From Thermoplasmata archaeon (lineage in GTDB: Archaea > Thermoplasmatota > Thermoplasmata > Lutacidiplasmatales > UBA184), in NCBI GenBank assembly GCA_021796385.1, contig JAJYXQ010000023.1, forward strand, positions 80,807-144,806: DNA of 64,000 nucleotides, in the 5' to 3' direction. Shown here one piece after another: positions 25,670 through 33,700 of this stretch. The position numbers and the translations under genes are program-made. The notes under the pieces were generated by a model, which saw only the letters and a program-made list of their open reading frames with translations, did no database searches and was not told the DNA's origin. Position 1 is the stretch's first letter, and every line of letters begins with the position of its first letter.

Positions 25670-25969
25670 ATGGACCTGGCCGGGCTCTTCCTCTCCGTCG
25701 TGCTGGCGGGGCTCGCCGCGGTGCTCGCCGTGGTGGGGATCCTCGCCGCCGGCCGGTTCGAGGACCGGCGGATCCTGTTCATCTCGGTGGCGTTCCTCGC
25801 CCTTGCCCTCGTCGGCATCCTGGCGATCGTCGGCAACCTGTCCCCGCTCTATGGGGGACCTTTCCAAGTGCAAACGCTCCCCCTCGCCGTTTTGGTCGTC
25901 GCCGTGATCCTGCTCTATGCCTCCATGGTACACTCCCGGCCCCAGCCCCCCGGAAAGGCCCATGGATGA
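25670..25969 (+). CDS. Small three-helix membrane protein in the wHTH operon
   Basis: 99 residues with three hydrophobic helices (residues ~4-27, 34-55 and 68-86) joined by short loops containing a charged FEDRR segment, and a short Pro-rich cytoplasmic-looking tail. No enzymatic motif. It overlaps the following wHTH gene by 8 nt, so the two are co-translated. A membrane protein coupled to a DNA-binding protein suggests that it senses or anchors something for the regulator, but this is inference. A TATA-like element lies about 26 nt before the ATG. Confidence 0.75.
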   Translation: MDLAGLFLSVVLAGLAAVLAVVGILAAGRFEDRRILFISVAFLALALVGILAIVGNLSPLYGGPFQVQTLPLAVLVVAVILLYASMVHSRPQPPGKAHG

Positions 25970-26486
25970 CCTTCTCAGGCAAGGGACCCGGAAATCCATC
26001 TACGAGAAGATCCAAAAGCACCCCGGGATCAGTGCCCGGGAGCTCCAACGCTCCCTCCATCTCGGCTGGGGCGAGACCGCCTATCACCTGAACCAGCTCA
26101 CGAGCGCGGGCGCGCTCCGCCGGGAGCGGGGGGGCCACCGGGATTACTACTTCACCCCCGAGGTGGGTTGGAGCGACCGGAAGACCCTTCTCCTCCTCCG
26201 GAGCCCGACGGAACGCCTCCTGCTCATGACGCTCTTCGAGCGTCCCGACCTCTCGTTCCTCGAGCTCGCCGCGGCCGTGCGGCTCAGCAACTCCACCGTC
26301 TCCTTCCACCTCCGCCACATGTTGGACCTTGAGATCGTGGACCGCCAAGCCGACGCTAATGTCCATCGCTACCGCCTCCGGGACCCGGGGCGACTGGCGG
26401 CGCTCCTGCGAACCTACCAGGAGAGCTTTGAGGACAGCTTCGTCGACCGCTTTGTCGAGGCGTGGAGCGGTCTGCTCCGGGAGTGA
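25962..26486 (+). CDS. Double winged-helix (ArsR-like) transcriptional regulator
   Basis: 174 residues from ATG 25962, chosen over the in-frame GTG/ATG further upstream because it overlaps the preceding stop. Two winged-helix units can be seen: residues ~4-66 (RKSIYEKIQKHPGISARELQRSLHLGWGETAYHLNQL) and ~75-145 (RLLLMTLFERPDLSFLELAAAVRLSNSTVSFHLRHML), each with the recognition-helix pattern xxxxxVSxHLxxL of ArsR-like repressors. This tandem architecture is common in archaeal surface and stress regulators. No ligand domain is visible. It lies between two surface-protein genes whose promoters share paired dyads, and is the obvious candidate to bind them. Confidence 0.85.
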   Translation: MDDLLRQGTRKSIYEKIQKHPGISARELQRSLHLGWGETAYHLNQLTSAGALRRERGGHRDYYFTPEVGWSDRKTLLLLRSPTERLLLMTLFERPDLSFLELAAAVRLSNSTVSFHLRHMLDLEIVDRQADANVHRYRLRDPGRLAALLRTYQESFEDSFVDRFVEAWSGLLRE

Positions 26487-26499
26487 GGGGGGTCCCTGG

Positions 26500-26534
26500 G
26501 GTTTGCACCAATGGCTTCTGGGTTTGCACCAAAA
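26500..26534 (+). promoter_or_regulatory. Paired TTTG-N3-CAAA dyads before the zinc-ribbon surface protein
   Basis: GGTTTGCACCAA (26500-26511) and GGTTTGCACCAAAA (26521-26534) start 21 bp apart and run straight into the TATA-like tcttaa (26535-26540). Orientation towards TATA, spacing and sequence match the pair at 25587-25620 read on the other strand. Confidence 0.7.
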
Positions 26535-26583
26535 TCTTAATCCCCCCATCCCCGCCTCGATATCCATCGAAGGTGCCAAGACA

Positions 26584-27726
26584 ATGAAGACGCTCCGAAT
26601 GCGAACCCTACTGCCGATCTTCCTCGTGGCCATGCTCTCCGTCTGGGCGGTCCCCGGACACGCCCAGGGGGCTGCGGTCACCCCGCTCGACGACAACAGC
26701 CACCCCTCCCCGTTCGTGTGGACCCAGGGACCGATCAAGGTGGTCTTTGACGGGGAGTCACCCTCGTTCCACGTCCTCTCCCTGAACGACAGCCGGGTCG
26801 GCCTCTCGGTGTCGGTCCAGGGTATCGCCGAGGTCAACCGTTCGGGCGGCCTCGTGGCCTATGCCCCGTTCTCGTCCGAAGGGAGCCGCTGGAACCTCTC
26901 CTGGACGAACGTCTCGGGCGGACTTCTGGTGAACCTCACCGGATCCGTACCGGCGTCGCTCACGCAGGGCTCCTTCAACGCTTCCGGGCTCCCCGAGGAA
27001 CTCGGAAACCCGATCGGGATGGCCAGCATCGTTCTGACCTTCCACCTTCATAACTCGTCAGGCCCCTCGGGATGGACGGTCAAGTTCGACCTCTCGGTGA
27101 ACGGATGGCCCTGGGTGTCCCCATCGGATGAGCTCGGTACCTCCCTGGACGTGGAGGCGGAATCGGCGACCCATGTCGCCACCAACGCCTCGGATGACGG
27201 GGTGACCGAGGGGGAGAATGCGAGCGGTGCCCCTGTCGCCTCACTGACCTGGGGCAACTCCGCCACGGTGACGTACCCCTCGGGCGCATCCCGCCAGGCC
27301 AACGTCTCGGCACACACGCTCTCCTCGGACAACGGGGTGAGCTCGGGAGTCCGCCTCCTCTTCACGGGGGTCGCCGGAGGCTACGATGCGCTCTTCTACG
27401 ACCCATCCGTATGGCTCAATGCCATGGCCTTCCAGCCAGGGGGCGGGGCCATCGCTTGGCTGCTCTCGCCCGAAGGGCTCGTCGTGATGGCCCTCGGCTC
27501 GGCCGTGGTCCTCATCCTGGCCGCGATTGCAGTGCGGGCCCGCAGTCAGCGCCCCACCGTCGAGCTCGGGGGACTCCTCCCCCATTGCCCGCACTGTGGC
27601 AGACCGATGACGGTGACCATGGGGCAAGGGGTCCGGATCCTGCGATGCGACGTCTGCAATGCGCATTCGGCGTCGGGACTGGGAGCCATGGTGGAGTCCA
27701 CCCGGGCTAGTGTCGCTACGTGCTGA
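26584..27726 (+). CDS. Secreted beta-rich surface protein with TM anchor and cytoplasmic zinc ribbon
   Basis: 380 residues from ATG 26584. A signal peptide (KTLRMRTLLPIFLVAMLSVW with a cleavable A-x-A-like region, GHAQGA) leads to a ~270-residue ectodomain rich in Ser/Thr/Asn with many N-x-S/T sequons (e.g. NVSGG, NLTGS, NASGL), so it is probably glycosylated and beta-stranded. A membrane helix (LVVMALGSAVVLILAAIAV) is followed by a cytoplasmic zinc ribbon C-P-H-C...C-D-V-C. The arrangement of outside sensor-like domain and inside metal-binding knuckle is unusual and suggests signalling or assembly. The promoter carries the 21-bp-spaced dyads. Confidence 0.8.
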   Translation: MKTLRMRTLLPIFLVAMLSVWAVPGHAQGAAVTPLDDNSHPSPFVWTQGPIKVVFDGESPSFHVLSLNDSRVGLSVSVQGIAEVNRSGGLVAYAPFSSEGSRWNLSWTNVSGGLLVNLTGSVPASLTQGSFNASGLPEELGNPIGMASIVLTFHLHNSSGPSGWTVKFDLSVNGWPWVSPSDELGTSLDVEAESATHVATNASDDGVTEGENASGAPVASLTWGNSATVTYPSGASRQANVSAHTLSSDNGVSSGVRLLFTGVAGGYDALFYDPSVWLNAMAFQPGGGAIAWLLSPEGLVVMALGSAVVLILAAIAVRARSQRPTVELGGLLPHCPHCGRPMTVTMGQGVRILRCDVCNAHSASGLGAMVESTRASVATC

Positions 27727-27821
27727 CCCCGGATCATGCGGAACGGTCCTCGGTCCCGGTGGGAGGGCTTGACTCCTGCGGGCGGGCCACCCCCCACCAT
27801 GGCGTCAGGCCCTGAAGGTGC

Positions 27822-28445
27822 ATGACCATGGTCTTCGAGAAGTACGAGACCTGGAACTTCGAGCGGCCGGGCCCGGTGGACGTCTTTCCGGCCGCTTGGA
27901 GCTTCTGGAACCAGCGGGGCTACCAGCTCGAGAGCCTGAGCGGCTCCGCCTTCCGCGGGCGTTCGTTCCACTCGAAGCTGGGGATCCACCGGGTGGTCGA
28001 GGTCACCGTCGTGCCCAACGGCCAAGGCACGACCGTCCAGATCCACTTCCGGGCCGATGTGCGCGCCGACGTGGCCGCGGGCGGGGTCGTTGTCGCTGTC
28101 CTCCTCCTTCCGGTCGCCGTGGTCGGTGCGGCCGTGTCCTGGCACGAGTACGAGCGCGACTGGTCCCAGGAACGTTGGGATTTCTGGAACGCCCTCACCG
28201 CACAGGCGAAGGCCCAGCCCGTCGCCGGCAGTGTTCCGCCCCCGCCACCCTCGTCACCGCTGTTCGGTCCATCCCCATCGGCGGCACCCCCGGCGGCCAC
28301 GCCGCCTCCTCCTCATCCACCCGCCCCCGCAGGTACCGCATCGACCCCGGGGGTCCCAGCCGAACGGTGCCCCTCCTGCCAAGCCCCTTCCTCGGGTGAG
28401 GGAAAGTTCTGCGCCACTTGCGGTGCGCCGATGGGTGGGAAATGA
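27822..28445 (+). CDS. Membrane protein with Pro-rich linker and C-terminal zinc ribbon
   Basis: 207 residues (ATG 27822, or 27828). The first ~85 residues form a small soluble alpha/beta domain (YETWNFERPGPVDVFPAAWSFWNQRGY...), followed by one strongly hydrophobic segment (AAGGVVVAVLLLPVAVVGAAV), a WHEYERDW helix, a Pro/Ala-rich linker of about 45 residues and a C-terminal double-knuckle zinc ribbon C-P-S-C...C-A-T-C. Proteins with this layout are frequent in archaea and lack known function. It lies downstream of another zinc-ribbon membrane protein but 95 bp away. Confidence 0.75.
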   Translation: MTMVFEKYETWNFERPGPVDVFPAAWSFWNQRGYQLESLSGSAFRGRSFHSKLGIHRVVEVTVVPNGQGTTVQIHFRADVRADVAAGGVVVAVLLLPVAVVGAAVSWHEYERDWSQERWDFWNALTAQAKAQPVAGSVPPPPPSSPLFGPSPSAAPPAATPPPPHPPAPAGTASTPGVPAERCPSCQAPSSGEGKFCATCGAPMGGK

Positions 28446-28495
28446 CATGCTCCGTCCCGGGCAGCGTAAAATAGGGACAACCCGGTAGGAGCGGC

Positions 28496-29326
28496 ATGAC
28501 TATCGTTGGCGTCCTCTATGTTCCGAACAGCCCCACCCTGGTCGGGCCGATGCCCGGTTGGGACGGGCACCCGCAGAACGAACTGGCCCTCTCGAAGTTG
28601 GGCAAAGCGCTCAAAGCCGAGACCGAGGTGGCCCTCGTGGTCTCCCCGCACTTCGTGACCGGGGACTCACTGGCCGCCGTCGGGACGCCCCGCCTGCGTC
28701 AGGTCTATGACTTCCAGGGGTTCCCGGAGGCGTTCTACCGCGTGCGTTACGAACCCCCCGGGGCCCCGGATGTGGCCCGAGAGCTCGAGCTTCTCACCCG
28801 GAAGAAGGGAATCCCCTTCGGGCTCACCGAGGATTGGGGGCTCGACCATGGGGCCTGGTCGGCCCTCCTCCATCTCTTCCCCGGGGCGGACGTCCCCGTG
28901 GTACCCTTGTCCATCAGCCCGCACTTGGGCACGGAGGCGCACGTTCTCCTGGGAGGGGCCGCCCGCGAGCTCGCGCGTACCCACCGGGTCCTCGTCATCG
29001 CTACCGGCTCCCTGATCCACAACTTCGACCTGCTCTCCGAACCCGACCCCGAGACGCTCCGGTCGGCCCGGGAATACTTGCACGCCGTGGAGACGGCCCT
29101 CGGGGAGGGGGATTGGGAAGGGGTATGGGACATCCCGGAACTGCTCTACCGGGCCGCCGAGCCCGAGGGGGGAGAGCTTCCCCTGCGCTTCCTCTCCGGG
29201 GTCCTCACCGGACCGTTCCGCGCCCACGTCCTCGCCGAGGAGACCCTCCGCGGGGCGTTGTCGATGACCACGATCCGCTTCGAGGAACGAAAAGACGGCC
29301 GGGACCCGGCGCCTCCCCCGGACTAG
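28496..29326 (+). CDS. LigB/DODA-type extradiol dioxygenase-family protein
   Basis: 276 residues; a TATA-like gtaaaatag (28466-28474) about 26 nt upstream supports ATG 28496. The family's landmarks are VVSPHF (metal His), YDFQGFPEAFYRVRYE, GLDHGAWSALLHLFPGADVPVVPLSI and the second-shell GSLIHNF. The usual N-terminal H-G-x-P motif that supplies another metal ligand reads PNSP here, so one ligand seems to be missing or replaced. Typical members cleave catechol-like rings (4,5-DOPA, protocatechuate). The stop codon is shared in antisense with the BoxB-like gene (CTAG, 29323-29326), keeping two aromatic-metabolism genes tail to tail. Confidence 0.8.
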   Translation: MTIVGVLYVPNSPTLVGPMPGWDGHPQNELALSKLGKALKAETEVALVVSPHFVTGDSLAAVGTPRLRQVYDFQGFPEAFYRVRYEPPGAPDVARELELLTRKKGIPFGLTEDWGLDHGAWSALLHLFPGADVPVVPLSISPHLGTEAHVLLGGAARELARTHRVLVIATGSLIHNFDLLSEPDPETLRSAREYLHAVETALGEGDWEGVWDIPELLYRAAEPEGGELPLRFLSGVLTGPFRAHVLAEETLRGALSMTTIRFEERKDGRDPAPPPD

Positions 29327-30744
29327 GACGGGAGCGGGGCCACCTGCTCGGGCGCGCCCCACTTCTCGTTGAAGATGAACTCGTCCTTGACGAACTGGAA
29401 GTGGCGGCTCGAGAGATAGCGCTCGGGCAGGACCGTCCGGAGGTAATCGACGTAGGCCGCCCGGTCGATGGGGTGGCCGCGCTCGGACAAAAGGTTCCCC
29501 TTCACATCGTAGGGCAGGTATACATAGCCCACCCCGGGGGTCAGCGCCCCGGGATTCGCGTAGCTACCGTACTCACGCAGGCCACGGATCCGGAAGAACC
29601 GCCGGTCGGGCAGGAAGAGCACATCTTCTTGCGTCATCCCCCGGACCGGCTCCCCGGCCTGGAGGCGGGCGAGGATGGGCTGGGCCTCCTCCCGGGTGAC
29701 CCCGCACTTGGCGGCGACCATGGCGAGGTTGATCTCCCGGAGCTTCCCGCGGACCTCATCGATGTAGTATTCCTGGGCCTCCCCGTTCTTGAGCGTCTTG
29801 AAGACCCCCTTGACGAGGTCGCCCCCGAGCTCGCTCCCGAACATCTCGAGGCCCCGGGCGTACCAGAGGTTGATCGTCTTCTGGACCTCTTCGACCCCGA
29901 AGTTCCCGCCGTCCCGGACGGCGGCGACGGCGATCGCCCGGAGGAGCTTCTCCCCGGCGGCCAGGTGGTAGGACTCCTCGTGCCAGCGCATCCAGGGCAT
30001 GGAGGTGGCCATCGGACCGTAGATGAAGTGGTGCTGCATCTCGAGCTGGTACTTCCCGACCCGGTCGATGAGGGCGAGGAACGTCGAGGTGTCGAGGAGG
30101 CTCTGGAACTCGATGTTGAATGCGTCGAGGACGTGCTCCCCGGGCCGCATGGCGAAGAGCTCCTCGAGGACCTCGGTCGCGAAGTGGTGCCCCCAGCGGG
30201 GGGTGTCGAACGTCTCGTCGAGCATGAGGACGCCCGCCATCTGGATGTGGTGGCGGAGCTCTTCGACGCACACCCGCTTCTTCGAAAATGAGATGGCGTC
30301 GAGCTGGGTCCCGGTCGGGTCCGTCCGGTGGATGCCTTCAGCGATCTCCCGGTCGAGCCCGGTGAGCAAGCCATGGTCCAGGCGCTGGTACACCAGACGG
30401 TGCTGCTGGATGGAGCCGAGCTCGGTCGAGGCCTGGGCCCGGATCACCTTGAGGGCGGTCATGAACTGGGCGTCGGGCATCTGTTCCGCCTTCCAGACCC
30501 GGTTCGAGAGATCCCCGGTCGCCGGGACGGCGCCCACGACGCGGGCGGCGTAGCTCGAGAACCCTTCGGGCTCCGCGAAGACGCAGGTGGTGAGCGGGAG
30601 CGGGATGCGTGGGTAGAAGCGCTCCCACTTCGCGGCATCGAGCACCTCAGACATCTCGGGGAAGTACTTCTCGTGCCACGCCCGTAGCTCCCCCTGCCAC
30701 TGGGCAGGCAGCTCAGCGGTGCGGAACTGGTCCGAAGGAGGCAT
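29323..30744 (-). CDS. BoxB/Phenylacetate-epoxidase-like diiron oxygenase
   Basis: 473 residues from ATG 30744, chosen because the TATA-like CTTATTTC (30771-30778) would put the transcript start there (30759 is possible). Ferritin-like diiron ligands are visible: VEELRHHIQMAG (E-x-x-R-H) and WMRWHEESYHLAAGEKLLRAI (E-x2-x-H), around the conserved DRVGKYQLEMQHHF and VQKTINLWYARGLEMFG helices. Length and order match BoxB, the oxygenase of benzoyl-CoA 2,3-epoxidase, and more loosely the phenylacetyl-CoA epoxidase PaaA. The substrate in this organism is unknown; BoxA and BoxC are not in the window. Confidence 0.78.
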   Translation of the reverse strand: MPPSDQFRTAELPAQWQGELRAWHEKYFPEMSEVLDAAKWERFYPRIPLPLTTCVFAEPEGFSSYAARVVGAVPATGDLSNRVWKAEQMPDAQFMTALKVIRAQASTELGSIQQHRLVYQRLDHGLLTGLDREIAEGIHRTDPTGTQLDAISFSKKRVCVEELRHHIQMAGVLMLDETFDTPRWGHHFATEVLEELFAMRPGEHVLDAFNIEFQSLLDTSTFLALIDRVGKYQLEMQHHFIYGPMATSMPWMRWHEESYHLAAGEKLLRAIAVAAVRDGGNFGVEEVQKTINLWYARGLEMFGSELGGDLVKGVFKTLKNGEAQEYYIDEVRGKLREINLAMVAAKCGVTREEAQPILARLQAGEPVRGMTQEDVLFLPDRRFFRIRGLREYGSYANPGALTPGVGYVYLPYDVKGNLLSERGHPIDRAAYVDYLRTVLPERYLSSRHFQFVKDEFIFNEKWGAPEQVAPLPS

Positions 30745-30922
30745 GTCAGCGGGGAACATGGACCCGGTCGAAATAAGGCTTTTGACCGCTCGGTCTCGGA
30801 GTGTCCCGCGCCGTGGCACCACCGGAAAGCGCGGCGCGCACGGATTTTGTCGTTCCAAGAAAAGCACCTTTATCTACTGGGAGGTTATTGGGACGTTTCG
30901 CGGAGGAAGAATTTTCTTTTCC

Positions 30923-33700
30923 ATGGCTGCTACACGCCGTAAAACCAATGGGCTCACCCACAACGAACACACCCCCCAGCCGGTGAAGGGCCGGCGCGAG
31001 ACCATCCCGCTCCCTCGGCTCCTGCCGAAGGGCAAGGGAGCCTATGACACTGTGGAATGGGAGTACCGGGACGCGGTGATCAAGAACCCCGCGGGCAAGA
31101 TCATCTTCGAAGCGAAGGGGGTCAAGGTCCCCAAGGACTGGGGCGACGCCTCGCTGAACATCGCCGCCTCGAAGTACTTCCGGCTGGTCAACGGCAAGCG
31201 GGAGAACAGCATCGAGGCGATGGTACGCCGCGTGACCCACTGGATCGCGTTCCAGGGGCTCCGCCTCGGCTATTTCGACACGGACGAGGAGGCCGCCATC
31301 CTCGAGGAGAACCTGGCTTGGCTCATCTTGCACCAGGCCGCCTCGCACAACTCTCCCGTCTGGTTCAATGTGGGCGTCCGCGAGCCGCCCCAATGCTCCG
31401 CGTGCTTCATCCAATCGATCAGCGACTCGATGGATTCGATCCTCAACCTCGAGAAGAGCGAGGCGATGCTCTTCAAGGGCGGTAGCGGTACGGGGACCAA
31501 CTTCTCCCCGCTGCGGTCCTCGGTCGAACGCCTCGCCGGGGGCGGGATCGCCAGCGGCCCCGTGTCCTTCATGCGGGCCTTCGATGCCATGGCGGGGGTC
31601 ATCAAGAGCGGCGGCACGACGCGCCGCGCGGCCAAGATGGTCGTCCTGAACGTGGACCACCCCGACATCGAGGAGTTCATCCAGTCCAAGGTCAAGGAGG
31701 AGGACAAGGCCTATGCGCTCATCCGCGAAGGGTACAGTGCCAATTTCGATGGCACGGACCCCGACAACGCCTATGCGTCCATCGCCTACCAGAACGCGAA
31801 CCACTCGGTCCGCGTGAGCGACGCCTTCATGGAGTCCGTCCAGCGGGACGGCGCCTGGGCCACGCACTTCGTGGTCGAGCCCCAGAAGGTCGCCAAGGTC
31901 TACAAGGCCAAAGAGCTCTTCCACCAGATGGCCGAGGCGGCCTGGCGCTGCGGGGACCCCGGCGTCCAGTTCGATGACACCATCAACGACTGGCACACCT
32001 GTGCGAACAGCGGGCGCATCAACGCCTCCAACCCCTGCTCGGAGTACCTCTTCCTCGATGACACGGCCTGCAACCTGGCCTCGCTCAACCTGATGAAGTT
32101 CGTGAATGCCGAAGGGCAGTTCGACATCGAGTTCTTCCGCAAGGCCGTCCGGACGTTCATCGTCTCCATGGAGATCCTCGTGGACGCCTCGACGTATCCC
32201 ACCCCCACGATCGCCGAGAACTCCCACGTGTACCGGACCCTCGGGCTCGGATATGCCAACGTGGGCTCGCTCCTCATGGCGCGCGGGCTCCCCTACGACT
32301 CGGACGATGGGCGATCGCTCATCGCAGCGATCACCTCTCTTTTGTCCGCCGAGGGGTACCAGACGAGCGCGGACATCGCAAAGCGCGTCGGCCCGTTCCC
32401 CGGATTCGACCGCAACCGCAACGCGATGGGGCGCGTGATGCGCAAGCATCTCGAGCACTCCCGGAAGATCTCGCGTACCGAGCCCGGTGCCGCCCGGATC
32501 GCCGAGGCGGCCACCGCCGCCTGGGAGCGGACGGTCGAGGCCGGGGAGTCGCACGGGTACCGCAACGCCCAGATCTCGGTGATCGCCCCGACCGGGACGA
32601 TCGGGCTCCTCATGGGCTGCGACACCCTCGGCCTCGAGCCCGACATCGGGCTCGTGAAGGTCAAGAACCTGGTCGGTGGGGGCATCATGAAGATGGTCAA
32701 CACGACGGTCCGCCAGGCGCTCCGCTCGCTCGGGTATCCCGCCGAGGACGCCGACAAGATCGTCAAGCACGTCGAATCGACCGGGTCCATGATCGGGGCC
32801 CCGGGGCTCAAGCCCGAGCACCTTCCCGTCTTCGACACCGCCCTGCCTACGGCGAGCGGCCCCTCCCGGATCATCTCCCCGATGGGTCACCTCAAGATGC
32901 TGGCCGCCATCCAGCCCTTCCTCTCCGGCGGCGCCTCGAAGACGATCAACCTCCCGAACGATGCGACGGTCGAGGATGTGGCGAACATCTACCTCGAGTC
33001 CTGGAAGCTCGGGGTCAAGTGCGTCTCCATCTACCGGGACGGGTGCAAGGCGAGCCAGCCCTACGACACGGGGGCCTCGAAGGACACGCTCACCGGTCTC
33101 ACGCTCCGCAATAAGCCGAAGCGCGAGAAGCTCCCCGACTACCGCAATGCCATCACGCACCACTTCTCGGTCGGCGGTCATGACGGCTACGTGACCGTGG
33201 GGCTCTATCCCGACGGTCGCCCGGGCGAGGTCTTCTTCCGGGTGACCAAGGAAGGGTCCACCGTGAACGGGCTCATGGACGCCCTCGGAATCTCCATGAG
33301 CATGGCGCTGCAGCACGGGGTGCCCTTGAAGGACCTCGTCCGCAAGCTGGCCCACATGCGTTTCGAGCCCGCCGGAATGACGAGCAACCCGAAGATCCGC
33401 TTCGCAAAGTCGATCCCCGACTACGTGGCCCGCTGGATGGCCCAGAACTTCATGACAGACGAGGAGCGCCGCGGCCTCGGTCTCGAGGACCACGATGCGC
33501 CCGAGACCACCGAGAAGGTTTCGAAGCCGGCGCCTGCGTCGACCACGGTCTTCAAGGAGAAGCCCCTGGAGGCCTTCGAGAAGGAGGAGGTGGACCGGTC
33601 CGAGGACGCGCCCTCCTGCCCCTCCTGCGGCGGGATCATGATGCGCTCCGGGACCTGTTACGCCTGCACCCAGTGCGGGATGACCAGCGGCTGCTCGTAG
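30923..33700 (+). CDS. nrdJ: Class II (adenosylcobalamin-dependent) ribonucleotide reductase
   Basis: 925 residues from ATG 30923, with a strong SD-like GGAGGAAG (30902-30909) and TATA-like ctttatct (30868-30875). The substrate site is intact: redox Cys158 (PPQCSACF), the radical motif NPCSE with Cys372, and the second redox Cys383 (DTACNLASLN). NAPTGTIG-like 'APTGTIGLLMGCDTLGLEP' forms the phosphate-binding loop. A C-terminal zinc-ribbon/shuttle C-P-S-C...C-T-Q-C-G-M-T-S-G-C-S is typical of the B12-dependent NrdJ family. It reduces ribonucleotides to deoxyribonucleotides using cobalamin and thioredoxin-like reductant, needing no oxygen. The following RNase HII gene overlaps its 3' end by 28 nt. 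Confidence 0.94.
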   Translation: MAATRRKTNGLTHNEHTPQPVKGRRETIPLPRLLPKGKGAYDTVEWEYRDAVIKNPAGKIIFEAKGVKVPKDWGDASLNIAASKYFRLVNGKRENSIEAMVRRVTHWIAFQGLRLGYFDTDEEAAILEENLAWLILHQAASHNSPVWFNVGVREPPQCSACFIQSISDSMDSILNLEKSEAMLFKGGSGTGTNFSPLRSSVERLAGGGIASGPVSFMRAFDAMAGVIKSGGTTRRAAKMVVLNVDHPDIEEFIQSKVKEEDKAYALIREGYSANFDGTDPDNAYASIAYQNANHSVRVSDAFMESVQRDGAWATHFVVEPQKVAKVYKAKELFHQMAEAAWRCGDPGVQFDDTINDWHTCANSGRINASNPCSEYLFLDDTACNLASLNLMKFVNAEGQFDIEFFRKAVRTFIVSMEILVDASTYPTPTIAENSHVYRTLGLGYANVGSLLMARGLPYDSDDGRSLIAAITSLLSAEGYQTSADIAKRVGPFPGFDRNRNAMGRVMRKHLEHSRKISRTEPGAARIAEAATAAWERTVEAGESHGYRNAQISVIAPTGTIGLLMGCDTLGLEPDIGLVKVKNLVGGGIMKMVNTTVRQALRSLGYPAEDADKIVKHVESTGSMIGAPGLKPEHLPVFDTALPTASGPSRIISPMGHLKMLAAIQPFLSGGASKTINLPNDATVEDVANIYLESWKLGVKCVSIYRDGCKASQPYDTGASKDTLTGLTLRNKPKREKLPDYRNAITHHFSVGGHDGYVTVGLYPDGRPGEVFFRVTKEGSTVNGLMDALGISMSMALQHGVPLKDLVRKLAHMRFEPAGMTSNPKIRFAKSIPDYVARWMAQNFMTDEERRGLGLEDHDAPETTEKVSKPAPASTTVFKEKPLEAFEKEEVDRSEDAPSCPSCGGIMMRSGTCYACTQCGMTSGCS

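Noticed and set aside
30746-33493. 915-codon frame antisense to nrdJ
   Set aside because: Same shadow composition; all motifs belong to the plus-strand ribonucleotide reductase.
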